Positions 52,943-61,749 of a stretch of DNA of 64,000 nucleotides are shown in pieces. Below the pieces are notes generated by a model. That model saw only the letters and a program-made list of their open reading frames with translations, searched no databases and was not told the DNA's origin. Source of the stretch: Nostoc sp. 'Peltigera membranacea cyanobiont' N6 (GTDB lineage Bacteria; Cyanobacteriota; Cyanobacteriia; Cyanobacteriales; Nostocaceae); assembly GCF_002949735.1 (NCBI RefSeq), contig NZ_CP026681.1:372001-436000 (forward strand), read 5' to 3'. Position 1 is the first letter of the stretch, and each line of letters starts with the position of its first letter. The translations under genes were made by a program, and so were the position numbers.

Positions 52943-53638
52943 TCATTGGAGAGCAAAATCCAAGTCACTTTCAATTAACTTTGCATCTGTTAGGTTAACC
53001 CCACTTAAATTGCAAAAGTGAAATTTTGCCCCTCTAAGGTCTGCTAATGATAGATTAGCTCCTGTTAAATCTGCATCAGTGAGGTTAACTTCACTTAAGT
53101 TAGCCCTACTTAGATTAGCACCCCTCAGTGAAGCTTTTTGTAAGTTTGCCTTAGTTAAGTTTGTCCTCATTAAGTACGCCTTACTCAAATCGGCACCATT
53201 TAAATTAGCTTGGCTTAAGTCTGCCGCCGTTAAATCAGCTTTACTTAAATTGGCTTGACTTAGGTTTGCCCAACTCAACAAAGCATAACTTAGGTTAATT
53301 TCACTCAGCTTCATTGATGCAAGTACTGCACACTTTAAATTAGCATTAATAAAATTTCTTTCTCCCATTGCATAACGGCGTAAAACTTCATCAGTTGTTA
53401 CTCTGTTTAAAACAGCTTTTGAAGCGCCTTCGTAACACCATGTAGCTTCTAATAGTTTAGCAGCAGTGTTAACAGCTACCTCATCACATTTAGCAATTAT
53501 CACACCATTGCAGCCATCCCATTGACTGTTAAGCATAAGGGCAATCTCACTAGCAGCAGCAATGGAATCAAATAGTAAAACAGATTCTTTGCGCTGTTTT
53601 AACCAACTATTCCAACCAATCGAGATAATATTTTTCAT
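52943..53638 (-). CDS. Pentapeptide-repeat protein
   Basis: The 231-residue protein has a mixed N-terminal region (1-95) and about 24 tandem A-N/D-L-x-x pentapeptides from about 100 to the end (for example A-N-L-S-Q-A-N-L-S-K-A-D-L), predicted to form a right-handed beta-helix. The ATG at 53638 is chosen; the frame continues upstream only because it runs into the inverted-repeat element at 53660. The role of such proteins in cyanobacteria is mostly unknown. Confidence 0.88.
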   Translation of the reverse strand: MKNIISIGWNSWLKQRKESVLLFDSIAAASEIALMLNSQWDGCNGVIIAKCDEVAVNTAAKLLEATWCYEGASKAVLNRVTTDEVLRRYAMGERNFINANLKCAVLASMKLSEINLSYALLSWANLSQANLSKADLTAADLSQANLNGADLSKAYLMRTNLTKANLQKASLRGANLSRANLSEVNLTDADLTGANLSLADLRGAKFHFCNLSGVNLTDAKLIESDLDFALQ

Positions 53639-53659
53639 TTCTATAAGTTTTGGTGCGTT

Positions 53660-54011
53660 AGAGGATGTTTGAAAAGTACTTGGCGATCTGTACTGGCTCC
53701 CCTTTTTAAGGCTACGGTGTACACACAAGTCTTTGAGAGTGGCCTCATAGGCTTTTGATCCCCCCAACCCCCGATAAATTGGGGGGCAAAAGTCTCTTAA
53801 AGTCCCCCAATTTATCGGGGAGCCACTGCGCCCAAGTGGAGCAAGTGGCGTGGATTTAGGGGGATTTCCAACGATTTTGGGTTTATACAGAGATGTGTGT
53901 ACACCGTAGCCTTTTTAAGGGGAGAACCGGAATCAAAGTCCCTCTTAAAAAGGGGGATTTAGGGGGATCTAAATTTTTTATACCGACAATATGACTTTTA
54001 AAACATCCTCT
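53660..54011. repeat. Family A element (copy 5) with nested B and C elements
   Basis: The outer ends are AGAGGATGTTTGAAAAGT and ACTTTTAAAACATCCTCT. A family B element with CTACGGTGTACACACA ends occupies 53712-53909 and is flanked by CCTTTTTAAGG on both sides (53701-53711, 53910-53920). It in turn contains a segment of element C (about 53820-53852, with CAAGTGGAGCAAGTGGCGTG). The site used by B is the same as in the copy at 21811. Confidence 0.88.
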
Positions 54012-54030
54012 TAGGGTAATTATTTATCCA

Positions 54031-54915
54031 TTAACTAAAACCCAAATGCTTTTGCAAAGCTTGGCGCATGACTTCTACAGGTACATTTTCCTGCTGTAAC
54101 CAAATTTTTAACGCTGCTACCCCTTGCTGGACTAACATTTCTAAGCCATCGATCGCAATTGCACCTTGTTTTTCAGCTTGCTCTAGAAATTGCGTCGGTT
54201 TAGGGATATATATCAAATCGTAAGCGATCGCGCCTGTTGGTAAATTTGCTATTTCCTCTCCACTCAAAGGCGACTCATCAACATTGGGATACATCCCTAT
54301 GGGAGTTGTGTTTACCAGCAGATTCGCTTGGGGGATTAGCTTTGCAACTTCTTCCCATTGGTGAACTTGCAAATTCTCCGCTATGGGTGAATTACTCCAA
54401 CTATGGCGGAATTCTTGTAATCTCTGCATATTCCGCCCAACAACAAGAATTTTGGCAAAACCTAGTTGGTGACAACCTGCTACAACTGCTCTAGCTGCGC
54501 CACCATTGCCTAAAATTACCGCTACCTTCTGACTCCAATCCTGTTTATAGGTTGTCTGCAAAGGAGCGATAAACCCTTCTATATCGGTGTTTGTCCCCAC
54601 CCATTGATTATTTTGACGACTAACAGTATTTACTGCCCCTATGGTTTGGGCAAGAGGGGTAATTTCTGAGAGGAGGGGCATAATTGCCTGTTTGTGAGGG
54701 ATTGTAACACTAAAGCCAACAACCCCAATAGCGGCAAAGCCTGCGATCGCTACTTCTAAATTCTCTGGTGCTATGGGAAAGGGAAGATAAACGTAATTTA
54801 ATCCTAAATTAGCAATCGCTGCATTATGCATCAGTGGCGACAGCGAATGTTCCACCGGATGTCCAATTACCCCTAGTAGTTTAGTTTTACCTGTAATCAA
54901 TTTGTCATTTGTCAT
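54031..54915 (-). CDS. aroE: Shikimate dehydrogenase
   Basis: AroE reduces 3-dehydroshikimate to shikimate with NADPH, in aromatic amino acid synthesis. The 294-residue product shows G-H-P-V-E-H-S-L-S-P near 17, S-V-T-I-P-H-K with the catalytic Lys, N-T-D-I-E-G-F near 108, the nucleotide loop G-N-G-G-A-A-R-A near 135, and L-V-N-T-T-P-I-G-M. It stands alone, ending 20 bp from a family A element. Confidence 0.96.
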   Translation of the reverse strand: MTNDKLITGKTKLLGVIGHPVEHSLSPLMHNAAIANLGLNYVYLPFPIAPENLEVAIAGFAAIGVVGFSVTIPHKQAIMPLLSEITPLAQTIGAVNTVSRQNNQWVGTNTDIEGFIAPLQTTYKQDWSQKVAVILGNGGAARAVVAGCHQLGFAKILVVGRNMQRLQEFRHSWSNSPIAENLQVHQWEEVAKLIPQANLLVNTTPIGMYPNVDESPLSGEEIANLPTGAIAYDLIYIPKPTQFLEQAEKQGAIAIDGLEMLVQQGVAALKIWLQQENVPVEVMRQALQKHLGFS

Positions 54916-55004
54916 GTGTCAATAATTAGTAGTGATTTTTCCTTGCTCAATCCTTCTAAAGCAAGGATTTCAGTCTTTATTATCACTACATATTGACCAA
55001 ATTC

Positions 55005-55157
55005 TCACACATCACGGGCTTTGAAAAAGTTGTAAATGGCAAGCCCGATAGCTATAAGTAACACTGCATGAATTAAATTTCCAGCAATATGAAGTGTTAA
55101 TCCTAATGCCCAAAAAGCAACCAGTACAACAACAATACCCCAAAGGATGCTAAACAT
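55005..55157 (-). CDS. Lmo0937-type small membrane protein
   Basis: The 50-residue protein M-F-S-I-L-W-G-I-V-V-V-L is almost wholly two hydrophobic helices around L-T-L-H-I-A-G-N-L-I-H, the pattern of the widespread lmo0937 family. The ATG at 55157 is preferred to upstream codons (to 55250) that look non-coding. Such proteins are often stress-induced; function is unknown. Confidence 0.75.
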   Translation of the reverse strand: MFSILWGIVVVLVAFWALGLTLHIAGNLIHAVLLIAIGLAIYNFFKARDV

Positions 55158-55513
55158 ATATTTGACTCTTAGTAAAGTGATTTTTACTTGCTCACATATC
55201 TTATCGTCTAAGTTGAGTTTTATTCTATTTGCCCTAAGATAGGTTAACAAATTTAAATCATCTTTCTTTAGAAATAAACCGAAAGCATTTATTTTTTTTA
55301 ATACCTAGAACTATAGACTAGTTGCAGGACTACAAACCGAATCTAGTAAATAAAAAAGGTTAGTGCTAAACATGTAGTAACAATCAAAGACTGAAACGCT
55401 GGCTTTGTACGGATTGAGTAAGGAAAAATCACTATTTACAAGTCAAAAACTACCCCCTCTGCTCCTCTGCCCTACAATTATTAAAAGCTACTTAACACTT
55501 CTTTATTTAAATC
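55158..55513. other. 356-bp intergenic region
   Basis: AT-rich with no supported gene. The divergent promoters of the neighbouring genes should be here. Confidence 0.4.
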
Positions 55514-56446
55514 ATGCAGGCAACTACAGCCCCCTCTACAAACCCAATTCCTGGTAAATATTGGCAGTGGCGCGGGCACAATGTTTACTATGTGCGTGCG
55601 GGAGAGAAGCAATTGCAACGTCCGCCTTTGCTTTTGGTACATGGATTTGGTGCTTCCACAGACCACTGGCGCAAGAATATCACAGGATTGTGTCAAGACT
55701 TTGAAGTATTTGCGATCGATCTTTTGGGATTCGGGCGATCGGCAAAACCAAAATTGCAGTACAGTGGCGACTTGTGGCGCGACCAACTTCATGATTTTAT
55801 TACTGAAGTAATTGGTCAAAAAGCAGTATTAGCGGGTAATTCCCTTGGTGGCTACGCTGGCTTGTGTATTGCAGCGCAACATCCCGAAAGTGCGGCTGGT
55901 TTAGTTTTGCTCAATAGTGCAGGGCCCTTTAGCGAAAGCCAACCCACATCTGAGCCTGAAGCTTTACAATCAGAAATTCAGGCTCCCAAACAATCGGCTA
56001 ATTTGCAGAAACTTCTTGGTGACTGCACTAAGTGGATTTTTCAACAACCTTTAGCCCAGTTTTTGTTATTTCAGTATGTGCGACAACGCTGGGTAATTCG
56101 CCAAACCCTAGAAAAAGTTTATCTTGACAAAAGTGCCATTACAGACCAATTAGTAGAAGAAATTTCCCGTCCTGCTGACGATCCTGGCGCGTTGGATGTG
56201 TTTGTTTCAGTCTTTAGCAGTCCTCAAGGGGAAAAAGTTGATGTGCTACTAAAGCAATTAACTTGTCCTTTGTTGATGTTGTGGGGAGAAGCCGATCCTT
56301 GGATGAATGCTAGAGAACGTTCTCAAAAGTTTCGTCAATATTATCCTGAACTCACAGAACATTTCTTAACAGCCGGTCATTGTCCCCATGATGAAATACC
56401 CGATAGAGTAAACCAACTTTTAGGCGATTGGGTTTTGTCTCAGTAA
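55514..56446 (+). CDS. Alpha/beta-fold hydrolase
   Basis: The 310-residue hydrolase has the oxyanion segment L-L-L-V-H-G-F-G-A-S near 40, nucleophile elbow A-G-N-S-L-G-G-Y near 110, an acid in L-W-G-E-A-D-P-W near 258 and His in G-H-C-P-H-D-E near 290. The lid and the W-R-K-N-I segment recall the cyanobacterial group that includes chlorophyll dephytylases, but this is only a resemblance. The substrate is unassigned. Confidence 0.88.
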   Translation: MQATTAPSTNPIPGKYWQWRGHNVYYVRAGEKQLQRPPLLLVHGFGASTDHWRKNITGLCQDFEVFAIDLLGFGRSAKPKLQYSGDLWRDQLHDFITEVIGQKAVLAGNSLGGYAGLCIAAQHPESAAGLVLLNSAGPFSESQPTSEPEALQSEIQAPKQSANLQKLLGDCTKWIFQQPLAQFLLFQYVRQRWVIRQTLEKVYLDKSAITDQLVEEISRPADDPGALDVFVSVFSSPQGEKVDVLLKQLTCPLLMLWGEADPWMNARERSQKFRQYYPELTEHFLTAGHCPHDEIPDRVNQLLGDWVLSQ

Positions 56447-56678
56447 GTGGGTGTGAATAATTAAAGGTTTGTAGTAAAGGCTTGCGATCGTGTCCGCTTA
56501 ATTACTTCTTAAACCCACCGTTCCCTGCGCCTAATTTCCAAAAGGGGTTTACCTTTACCAGGCGGGGAACCTCTCTCCGCAGAGGCTACCGATGAGTGTC
56601 TGTCATGTGAGGTGCAATAAGTGTGAGAATTAGAACTAATTATCCGAACCCGATATTAAGCCTTTATTACGAGCAAAC

Positions 56679-57398
56679 TTATTTAAAAATATATGATTTA
56701 AGTTCTTGCTCGATTTGGTCGCTAATTATTTCAGTTCCCATACCGATTTTATCAAGGTTAACCCTAACAAAATTTGTTTTGTCTTGTTTTGTAAATTTTT
56801 TGTCATTATCCGAGTCTTTGATGATTTTTAAAAAAATTGCATTTTGACTTGGAACAACAACCCAACTAATTATTCGAGTATTATTTGGGGTAATTTGCTG
56901 GAGTTGCTTACCTGATAAATCAGAAAGATAACCAATAGTAGCATCTTCGCTGTTGAATTTTTCATCTGTATTTGTGTCCTGGTCAATTATTCTATACAAC
57001 CAAAATCTTGTATTCGGCTTGTTTACCACTTTGACTTCCAATAAGTCAAAGGAGGTGATAATGGCTTTTTTATTTAATAAAAGATGAGTTTCACCATCTT
57101 TTTTATGATAAAAAATAATATTGGAGAATTGGTTGTTTTTTTCATAAGAGCGTGATGAAAAACTTAAATCAATTCCTTGTTCTTCATTCTGTTCTGGAAG
57201 AATAACAGGAATCATCAGATAATCTGATTGCTCTTTAATGATTAAATCACTATAGACAGGATTTGCTTGAGGCTTAGGTTTGTCATCTGCTTTTGCCTGT
57301 TCTACGTTTCTACTAACAGAAGATTTACAGGAAAAAGAAAGGGTTGCGATAATCATAACTGTAGTAAGGTTTTTCAAAAAGCTATAATTTATCATCAA
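56679..57398 (-). CDS. Hypothetical lipoprotein
   Basis: The 239-residue protein has a lipoprotein signal ending L-S-F-S-C near residue 24, then a Lys/Pro-rich linker and a beta-rich domain. Two short acidic segments (D-Q-D-T-N-T-D-E-K-F and D-S-D-N-D-K-K-F) resemble EF-hand-like or dockerin-like calcium loops. No family is recognised. Confidence 0.75.
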   Translation of the reverse strand: MMINYSFLKNLTTVMIIATLSFSCKSSVSRNVEQAKADDKPKPQANPVYSDLIIKEQSDYLMIPVILPEQNEEQGIDLSFSSRSYEKNNQFSNIIFYHKKDGETHLLLNKKAIITSFDLLEVKVVNKPNTRFWLYRIIDQDTNTDEKFNSEDATIGYLSDLSGKQLQQITPNNTRIISWVVVPSQNAIFLKIIKDSDNDKKFTKQDKTNFVRVNLDKIGMGTEIISDQIEQELKSYIFK

Positions 57399-57659
57399 AT
57401 TCTCCTTGCAGGATAAATTGCTGTCTTATTTTATTCCCTGCTGGGAAATTAGCCAGATTCTGAATTTGAGTTTATCTTAGACAAAAAAGTGAAGTACCCT
57501 AAGCAAAATGTTTTAGGTGAATTGCAGTACTTACTGCTGTACAAAGGAGAAAGGTACGAAGTGAAGCAATCACAAGGCTTTTGGGATTGCTTCCTTCCAC
57601 CTCGTTGCACTCGCAATGACATATCACAAGTAATTTGCCGGACATGAGCCGGACATGAT
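57399..57659. other. Intergenic region with dispersed repeat
   Basis: About 57555-57620 it contains GAAGCAATCAC and GGGATTGCTTCC, followed by TCGCAATGACAT, of the GTCATTGCGAG-type repeat family. The minus-strand open frame across it is repeat-derived. Confidence 0.55.
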
Positions 57660-57821
57660 ATGAGACGGTTTAGCAATCTGTATGAAATGACTCAACCAGA
57701 AATTGAGACTTGGCAGCGAGCAGAAATTATTTCCCAACAGATCGAGGGTGCGGTAGGGGTAATTAATGAATTGCCCCTACCGGAAAATCAAGGTTTGGGC
57801 TATTTTCTGCGTAAGTCCTGA
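57660..57821 (+). CDS. Possible small protein (53 residues)
   Basis: A short frame reads M-R-R-F-S-N-L-Y-E-M-T-Q-P-E-I-E-T-W-Q-R and ends G-L-G-Y-F-L-R-K-S. The composition looks protein-like, but the ribosome-binding site is weak and a dispersed repeat precedes it. It might be the tail of a lost gene. Confidence 0.3.
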   Translation: MRRFSNLYEMTQPEIETWQRAEIISQQIEGAVGVINELPLPENQGLGYFLRKS

Positions 57822-58047
57822 AGGAAAGAAATGCCCTGCTCCCTTATCCAATCCAATTTCAGTTAACCTGAATGACCGAAATAGTTTTATGATTCTCTAC
57901 AAAAGCATATTTGAAATTATTTCGGTCTAATACCAAAATATTTTCAAGCTGATTTTAGAACATGATGAATCACTTAAAGGTGATTCGTGCAATGCGGGTA
58001 TTGAACGTTTTTCCAGGGTCAAATAGAGTGCAGGGAGATGAAAAATT

Positions 58048-58257
58048 ATGGCTGGACACCCATTTCATGACCAACTGAGTTTAGAAGAACAAGCTGAGAA
58101 ACTCGGAAAGCAAGCAGTAAGCTTGGGTCTGATTCCCAGTTTTGTAGTACATTACTTTCCTGATACCTGGGTATTTTATATACCTAATGAAAGTCAATCA
58201 GAAGCACTGACACCAGAAGAAGCATACTTTCGTTTAAAGCAACTGGTTAAACAGTAA
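58048..58257 (+). CDS. Small hypothetical protein
   Basis: The 69-residue soluble protein follows a GGGAGATG ribosome-binding site about 9 bases before its ATG. It has L-S-L-E-E-Q-A-E-K-L-G-K-Q-A helices and a Trp/Tyr-rich middle (F-P-D-T-W-V-F-Y-I-P). It lies 65 bp upstream of the REC-flavoprotein gene on the same strand and may belong with it. No family is recognised. Confidence 0.6.
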   Translation: MAGHPFHDQLSLEEQAEKLGKQAVSLGLIPSFVVHYFPDTWVFYIPNESQSEALTPEEAYFRLKQLVKQ

Positions 58258-58322
58258 ATATTTTGACGACAGATTTTTGAAGATAACAGCTAGGAACTGC
58301 AATTGTTAAGTAACAGTATGTT

Positions 58323-59987
58323 ATGGCGAAACCTGCTATTTTAACCGTCGATGACGATCCAGAAGTTTTGCAAGCAGTGTCACGAGACTTGCGACATCAG
58401 TATGGCGATCGCTTCCGTATTGTTCGGGCAGATTCTGGTATTACCGCTCTGGATGCGGTGCAGCAACTCAAATTACGGAATGAAGCAGTTGCTCTATTTT
58501 TGGTGGATCAAAGAATGCCGCAGATGGGAGGTGTGGAGTTTCTCGAACAGGCAAAAGACATCTTTCCTGATGCAAAACGTGCTTTGCTGACTGCCTATGC
58601 AGATACAGATGCTGCTATTAAGTCAATTAATAGTGCCAAACTTGATTACTACTTACTTAAGCCTTGGAATCCACCAGAAGAGCGACTATATCCGATTTTG
58701 GATGATTTGCTAGATGACTGGCTAGCTGGATTCCATCCACCCTTTGAAGGGATTCGAGTCATTGGTAATCGCTGGTCGCCTTTTTCTCATCAGGTGAAAG
58801 ACTTTCTGGCGCGTAACCAAATTCCCTACAAGTGGTTGGATATTGAACTGGAGCCGGATGCAGCAAAATTAGTAGAATACGCAGAAGCTGATGGTAGACA
58901 GCAATTGCCCTTGGTGCTGTTTCCCGATGGTTCCCGATTAATCCAACCATCTAATTTAGAGATTGCTGCCAAAATTGGACTGCAAACCCACGCAGAGCGC
59001 CCATTTTATGACTTGGCGATCGTGGGTGCTGGCCCTGCTGGATTAGCCGCCGCAGTCTATGGCGCTTCTGAGGGATTGAGTACAGTCTTAATTGAGCGTG
59101 AGGCTCCGGGCGGGCAAGCAGGCACGAGTTCGCGCATTGAGAACTATCTAGGGTTTCCTGTTGGTTTGAGCGGTAACGATTTAGCTAGGCGGGGAGTCAC
59201 CCAGGCGCGGCGATTTGGAGTAGAAATTCTCACTCCTCAAGTAGTAACCGGAGTTAAGCTGCAAGATCCTTATCGGGTTCTGCAATTGGCGGATGGTAGC
59301 GAGATTAGTTGCCATGCACTTTTAGTTGCAACCGGTGTTTCCTATCGTTGGCTAAATATCCCAGGAGCCGAGAAGCTAGCAGGGGCAGGAATTTATTACG
59401 GTGCTGCGATGACTGAGGCGATCGCCTGTAGCAATGAGGAAGTTTACCTAGTAGGCGGGGCAAATTCTGCCGGACAAGCAGCAATGCATTTTTCTAAGTA
59501 TGCCAGTAAAGTGATTATGCTGGTGCGGGGTGAGTCCCTTTCATTGAGTATGTCCCAATACTTGATTGACCAGATTGCGGCGACTGCAAATATCCAAGTT
59601 TGCACCAGTTGCAGCGTTGTGGAAGTCAAGGGAGATGAACATCTAGAAGAAATTGCGATCGCCCATAGCAAGACTGGACAAACTGAAACTGTGCCAGCGC
59701 GATCGCTTTTTATCTTTATCGGTGCTACCCCCAAAACTGATTGGCTCGATGGGGTTATTCGACGCGATGCTCAGGGGTTTATCATCACAGGCCCCGACTT
59801 AATGCCCAATGGCAAGTCTCCTACAAGTTGGCGTTTGGAACGCTCACCTTTTTTACTAGAAACCAGCGTTCCTGGCATCTTTGCAGCCGGAGATGTGCGA
59901 GCCGGATCGATTAAGCGGGTGGCATCCGGTGTTGGTGAAGGTTCAATCGCCATTCAATTCGTTCACCGCTACCTGAGCAATGTTTAG
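58323..59987 (+). CDS. Receiver / glutaredoxin-like / thioredoxin-reductase-like fusion
   Basis: The 554-residue protein has three parts. Residues 1-125 form a receiver with intact acidic pair (V-D-D-D), acceptor Asp (F-L-V-D-Q-R-M-P) and Lys (L-L-K-P-W). Residues ~140-220 form a glutaredoxin-like segment lacking Cys (N-R-W-S-P-F-S). From ~230 a TrxR-like FAD/NAD(P) domain carries G-A-G-P-A-G-L-A-A, G-Q-A-G-T-S-S-R-I and C-terminal G-I-F-A-A-G-D-V-R. The CxxC expected near I-Y-Y-G-A-A-M-T is absent. So phosphorylation should be possible but disulfide chemistry is not. The kinase gene downstream is the likely partner. Confidence 0.9.
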   Translation: MAKPAILTVDDDPEVLQAVSRDLRHQYGDRFRIVRADSGITALDAVQQLKLRNEAVALFLVDQRMPQMGGVEFLEQAKDIFPDAKRALLTAYADTDAAIKSINSAKLDYYLLKPWNPPEERLYPILDDLLDDWLAGFHPPFEGIRVIGNRWSPFSHQVKDFLARNQIPYKWLDIELEPDAAKLVEYAEADGRQQLPLVLFPDGSRLIQPSNLEIAAKIGLQTHAERPFYDLAIVGAGPAGLAAAVYGASEGLSTVLIEREAPGGQAGTSSRIENYLGFPVGLSGNDLARRGVTQARRFGVEILTPQVVTGVKLQDPYRVLQLADGSEISCHALLVATGVSYRWLNIPGAEKLAGAGIYYGAAMTEAIACSNEEVYLVGGANSAGQAAMHFSKYASKVIMLVRGESLSLSMSQYLIDQIAATANIQVCTSCSVVEVKGDEHLEEIAIAHSKTGQTETVPARSLFIFIGATPKTDWLDGVIRRDAQGFIITGPDLMPNGKSPTSWRLERSPFLLETSVPGIFAAGDVRAGSIKRVASGVGEGSIAIQFVHRYLSNV

Positions 59988-60005
59988 CTGGAGCAGGACA
60001 AACTA

Positions 60006-60040
60006 ATTCGTAATTCGTAATTCGTAATTCGTAATTAAGA
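60006..60040. repeat. Short tandem repeat TAATTCG
   Basis: About four direct copies of a 9-bp unit (TAATTCGTA), complementary to the repeat at 37661-37702. Confidence 0.8.
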
Positions 60041-60111
60041 AGGTTAGCGCTCTTCTATGACTCTGGAGAGAGAATAATCCAAGCGATTAGAAATCGCGGC
60101 TACATAAATAA

Positions 60112-60129
60112 AGTCCGCTTGCGCGGACT
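60112..60129. repeat. Dispersed hairpin AGTCCGC
   Basis: AGTCCGC/GCGGACT, a 7-bp stem with a 4-nt loop, typical of Nostoc dispersed repeats; it lies between the flavoprotein and kinase genes. Confidence 0.6.
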
Positions 60130-60253
60130 AACGCCAAAATAGGGTTTTAAATTTAATCTGACAAGAGTAATAAGAGAGCGTTAGATGTAATTTGGGTTTT
60201 CAGGCTTGCGTCTGTAGTGTTCTTTTGGTGAATTGTTCTAAGGAGGTTGATTG

Positions 60254-61651
60254 ATGTTGTGTATTGAAGAATTGATCGACTTAGACCCGTTTCAACAGCT
60301 TCCTCAAGAGCGATTGCAGTGGGTTTGCGATCGCGCTCAAACAGTTGAACTTTCCGCAGGAGAAGTGCTGGCCCATGAGGGAGACCCTGCATGTCGCTTA
60401 TTTATCTTAGTCAAAGGTAAAATCAACATCACCCGCCGCAGTGAAGGAGTTGAAATTCCCATAGGGCAACACGAAGCCCCATCTTTTTTTGGTGAAATTC
60501 CAGTCCTCACAGATGAACCTGCACCTGTGACAATGCGGGCATTGACAAATTGCCACCTTTATGGACTTAAGGGAGAAGATTTCCGTAAACTGCTGCATGA
60601 ATGCCGCGATTTTGAGCGGATGGTCTTCCGTATTATGGAACGTCGTGTCCGAGGGCTAGAATCTTTCATTCGGGGGCGGGAAAAGATGGCAGCTTTAGGG
60701 ACACTAGCTGCCGGTTTAGCTCATGAACTTAACAACCCAGCTTCAGCCCTCGTTCGGACTTTAGGGGAAATGCCCGCTGCCATTCTAGAACTACAACGAA
60801 TGAACTTAGTTTATGGGCAACGCAACGTTGAAGAAGCTCATACTCAAGACTGGTTGAGAGAGAGGGATCGGGGCTATGATGCGATTTTAAATAATCGTCT
60901 CGATCCGGTGACACTAAGCGATCGCGAAAGCGTCTTGCTGGAATGGTTAGAAGACTATGGAGTGAAGCAGGCATGGAAATTAGCAGAACCTTTAGCAGAA
61001 GGTGGTGTTGAGGTCGAAACCTTAGATCGGATGATGGAACGTTGGCGCAATGATGAGACTGAATTGCGAGAAATCGGATTACACTGGCTATCGCTTTCCT
61101 TTGAAGTCATATCAATGATTAAACATGGTTTGCGAGGAGCCGAGAGGATTTCCGAACTTGTGCAAGCCATGAAATCTTATACTTACCTCGATCGAGGCGT
61201 TCAGCAAGAAGTGAATGTGCATCAAGGTTTAGAAGATACATTGCGATTATTTGTTCATAAACTCAAGTGCGGCATCCAAGTAGAACGCAATTACGATCGA
61301 CATATTCCTAAAATCCTTGCTTATGGCAGCGAACTGAATCAGGTGTGGACGAACTTAATTGACAACGCCATTGATGCAATGGATGGTAAGGGATTGCTGG
61401 AAATTACAACACACCATTGCGATCGCTTTGCTCATATTGACATCATCGATTCTGGTAGTGGAATTCCACCTGAAATTAAAACCCGTATTTTTGAACCTTT
61501 CTTCACCACGAAATCAGTGGGGCGTGGTTCGGGACTCGGTTTGGAAACCGTTCGCCGGATTGTAGAAAATCGTCATCACGGTACGCTCTCATTTGAGTCG
61601 CAGCCAGGGAGAACTTGTTTCACTATTTGCTTACCCTTGTCAAATAAATGA
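60254..61651 (+). CDS. cNMP-binding-domain histidine kinase
   Basis: The 465-residue protein has a cyclic-nucleotide-binding-like sensor domain at ~10-125 (H-E-G-D-P-A-C-R-L-F-I-L, F-F-G-E-I-P-V-L). A kinase core follows, with H-box G-L-A-H-E-L-N-N-P-A near 157, N-box N-L-I-D-N-A-I-D-A-M, and G-boxes D-S-G-S-G-I-P and G-S-G-L-G-L-E-T. It is soluble. The ATG at 60254 follows AGGAGG at 7 bases and is clear. The gene lies 266 bp after the REC-TrxR-like gene, forming a probable two-component pair. The ligand is unknown. Confidence 0.92.
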   Translation: MLCIEELIDLDPFQQLPQERLQWVCDRAQTVELSAGEVLAHEGDPACRLFILVKGKINITRRSEGVEIPIGQHEAPSFFGEIPVLTDEPAPVTMRALTNCHLYGLKGEDFRKLLHECRDFERMVFRIMERRVRGLESFIRGREKMAALGTLAAGLAHELNNPASALVRTLGEMPAAILELQRMNLVYGQRNVEEAHTQDWLRERDRGYDAILNNRLDPVTLSDRESVLLEWLEDYGVKQAWKLAEPLAEGGVEVETLDRMMERWRNDETELREIGLHWLSLSFEVISMIKHGLRGAERISELVQAMKSYTYLDRGVQQEVNVHQGLEDTLRLFVHKLKCGIQVERNYDRHIPKILAYGSELNQVWTNLIDNAIDAMDGKGLLEITTHHCDRFAHIDIIDSGSGIPPEIKTRIFEPFFTTKSVGRGSGLGLETVRRIVENRHHGTLSFESQPGRTCFTICLPLSNK

Positions 61652-61749
61652 ATCATTTGAACAAGGTTAAGGAACAAAAACCCCACACAATCAAGGCTTT
61701 GTTACATTTCTACATTCTGACCTGCAATCAAACTCCCTTTCTTCCTTGT

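Noticed and set aside
57449..57676. Minus-strand frame in the 57.5 kb spacer
   Set aside because: It translates a dispersed GAAGCAATC-type repeat and has no protein-like features.
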